A stretch of DNA of 7,545 nucleotides from an uncultured Bacilli bacterium (lineage in GTDB: Bacteria > Bacillota_I > Bacilli_A > RF39 > UBA660), in NCBI GenBank assembly GCA_947629425.1, contig CANRDR010000076.1, positions 1 through 7,545 of the forward strand, given 5' to 3'. Under the pieces are notes generated by a model, which did not search any database, was not told the origin of the DNA, and saw only the letters and a program-made list of their open reading frames with translations. Below, piece by piece: positions 6,597 to 7,545 of this stretch. The first letter of the stretch is position 1. Each line of letters begins with the position of its first letter. The position numbers and the translations under genes were made by a program.

Positions 6597-7545
6597 AATT
6601 TTCTTCCATTTCCTTGTATAAATGTATCAATTATATCATTTATATTAATTTTTAAATGTTTTCCTTTAATATAATCATAATAAAACTGCAATTTTATTTT
6701 TATAGGTATGTTATAATTTTTTATTTTATCATATGAAGTACAATAAAGAAAACCTGTTTCTATTTCTTTTAAAGATGGTAAATTTATTTCCTTTATAGAT
6801 TTATTTAAATATAAAAAATTAAAGCCTACTTTTTTTACTTTTGGTAAATTTACTTCTTTTAAAGACTTATTACTACTTAAAAAATAATCTCCAATTAAAA
6901 CTACATTAGGTAAATCTATTTTTTTAATAGATGAACAAAACGATAAAAAATTTATTTTTATTTCTTTTATATCTTTATTATAATAAGATATTATTTTATT
7001 AGATTTATCTAATCCTATTTTTATAACATTACCATCTTTTGTTGTAATATTTATATCCTTTCCTTCATCATTATTTAATACTTCTATTTTTTCTATATTA
7101 GCAATAGTATCTATAAATGTATCATATGCAGTTGTTTCTATTTTTTTATTAACTAAATCTAATATAAAATGATCAAATATTATATATTTTTCTTTATCAT
7201 AACTTTTTGCTTCATAATCTTTAATAACAACATTATTACAACAATAATATGTGCCTTCTACATTATTATTGTATTTGTAATATTTTCCATTTCTCGTTCC
7301 AACATAATTAGGTATATTTAATCTTTCATTTTCATGTATTTCTTTTATTCCATAATATTTTTCAAAACTATCAGTTAATCCTTCTATTATATTATCTAAA
7401 TTATTCTTATATGTTGCATCAGGATTATTAACTCTATGATTATATCTATTTTTAATTGATAATGTATTTGTTCCATCTTTTGTAAATTGTATACTTATTA
7501 CACTTGTTCCGTATTCGTCTTCTCTTTTTGGCTCTTTAAAATTCT
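6593..7545 (-). CDS. Second leucine-rich-repeat paralogue, partial (C-terminal 316 residues)
   Basis: An open frame enters from the right edge (first full codon 7541-7543) and ends with TGA at 6593-6595. The start lies outside the window. Aligning its first residue with residue 145 of the complete paralogue (4578-6236) implies about 144 missing residues and a full length near 460. Visible residues 1-36 are identical to residues 145-180 of that paralogue. The shared core continues (PDATYKNNLDNI, LTDSFEKYYGI, KYIIFDHFILDLVNKK), diverging with distance. Only about three to four repeats of roughly 22 residues follow (185-269, for example SLKEVNLPKVKKVGFNFL), against eight in the neighbour. Phe-Leu replaces most of the neighbour's Cys-Phe. 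The last 47 residues are unlike the neighbour's basic tail. It is probably a cytoplasmic protein-binding LRR protein of unknown target. It overlaps the downstream 92-aa gene by ATGA. Confidence 0.88.
   Translation of the reverse strand, partial: NFKEPKREDEYGTSVISIQFTKDGTNTLSIKNRYNHRVNNPDATYKNNLDNIIEGLTDSFEKYYGIKEIHENERLNIPNYVGTRNGKYYKYNNNVEGTYYCCNNVVIKDYEAKSYDKEKYIIFDHFILDLVNKKIETTAYDTFIDTIANIEKIEVLNNDEGKDINITTKDGNVIKIGLDKSNKIISYYNKDIKEIKINFLSFCSSIKKIDLPNVVLIGDYFLSSNKSLKEVNLPKVKKVGFNFLYLNKSIKEINLPSLKEIETGFLYCTSYDKIKNYNIPIKIKLQFYYDYIKGKHLKININDIIDTFIQGNGRKL
7435..7543. repeat. 109-bp direct repeat, copy 2 (partial LRR gene core)
   Basis: This is the partner of 5696-5804, with one synonymous mismatch in 109 bases. 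Both copies share codons that are uncommon in this AT-rich setting (GAG, GAC, TAC in EPKREDEY), which argues for recent common origin or gene conversion over convergence by AT bias. Confidence 0.92.

Noticed and set aside
5696..7543. Diversity-generating retroelement or shufflon acting on the LRR genes
   Set aside because: I see no reverse transcriptase, template repeat, inverted crossover sites or invertase in the window. The repeats are direct and lie in the conserved front, not around the variable ends.

Overview
The window is extremely AT-rich and every gene I can support lies on the minus strand, so transcription runs from high to low coordinates. The FtsK/SpoIIIE and NrnA homologues are of low-GC Gram-positive (Bacillota/Bacilli) type. 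The base composition, Asn/Lys/Ile-rich proteins and cytoplasmic leucine-rich-repeat paralogues suggest an uncultured gut-type Bacilli lineage (RF39 or Erysipelotrichia-like). That placement is inference. The genetic code appears standard: both Trp residues of FtsK are TGG, no gene is broken by TGA, and TGA is used as a stop at 6593-6595.

Layout in the direction of transcription (right to left). (1) 6593-7545: a leucine-rich-repeat (LRR) protein whose N-terminus lies outside the window. It overlaps by ATGA a 92-codon gene (6318-6596) of unknown function, and a hairpin plus T-tract at 6301-6323 looks like the end of that unit. (2) A promoter-like element (6259-6287) precedes a complete 552-aa LRR paralogue (4578-6236). 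That gene overlaps by TAATG an NrnA-type DHH phosphoesterase (3655-4578), with a weak terminator at 3609-3639. (3) A strong sigma-A-like promoter (3580-3608) abuts that terminator and drives ftsK (1361-3559). A 294-aa orphan gene (468-1352) is translationally coupled to ftsK, and the unit ends in a clear terminator (404-449). (4) Positions 1-326 hold the N-terminal part of a Rpn/PD-(D/E)XK-type nuclease ('putative transposase' family).

The housekeeping part is chromosome translocation (FtsK) and nanoRNA/pAp turnover (NrnA). The accessory part is the LRR gene pair. The two LRR genes share a 109-bp stretch with only one, synonymous, difference, then diverge steadily and carry different numbers of C-terminal repeats. 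This pattern suggests recent duplication or gene conversion with a constant front and variable LRR end, and it is the most interesting signal here. I found no tRNA, rRNA, CRISPR array, riboswitch or insertion-sequence ends.
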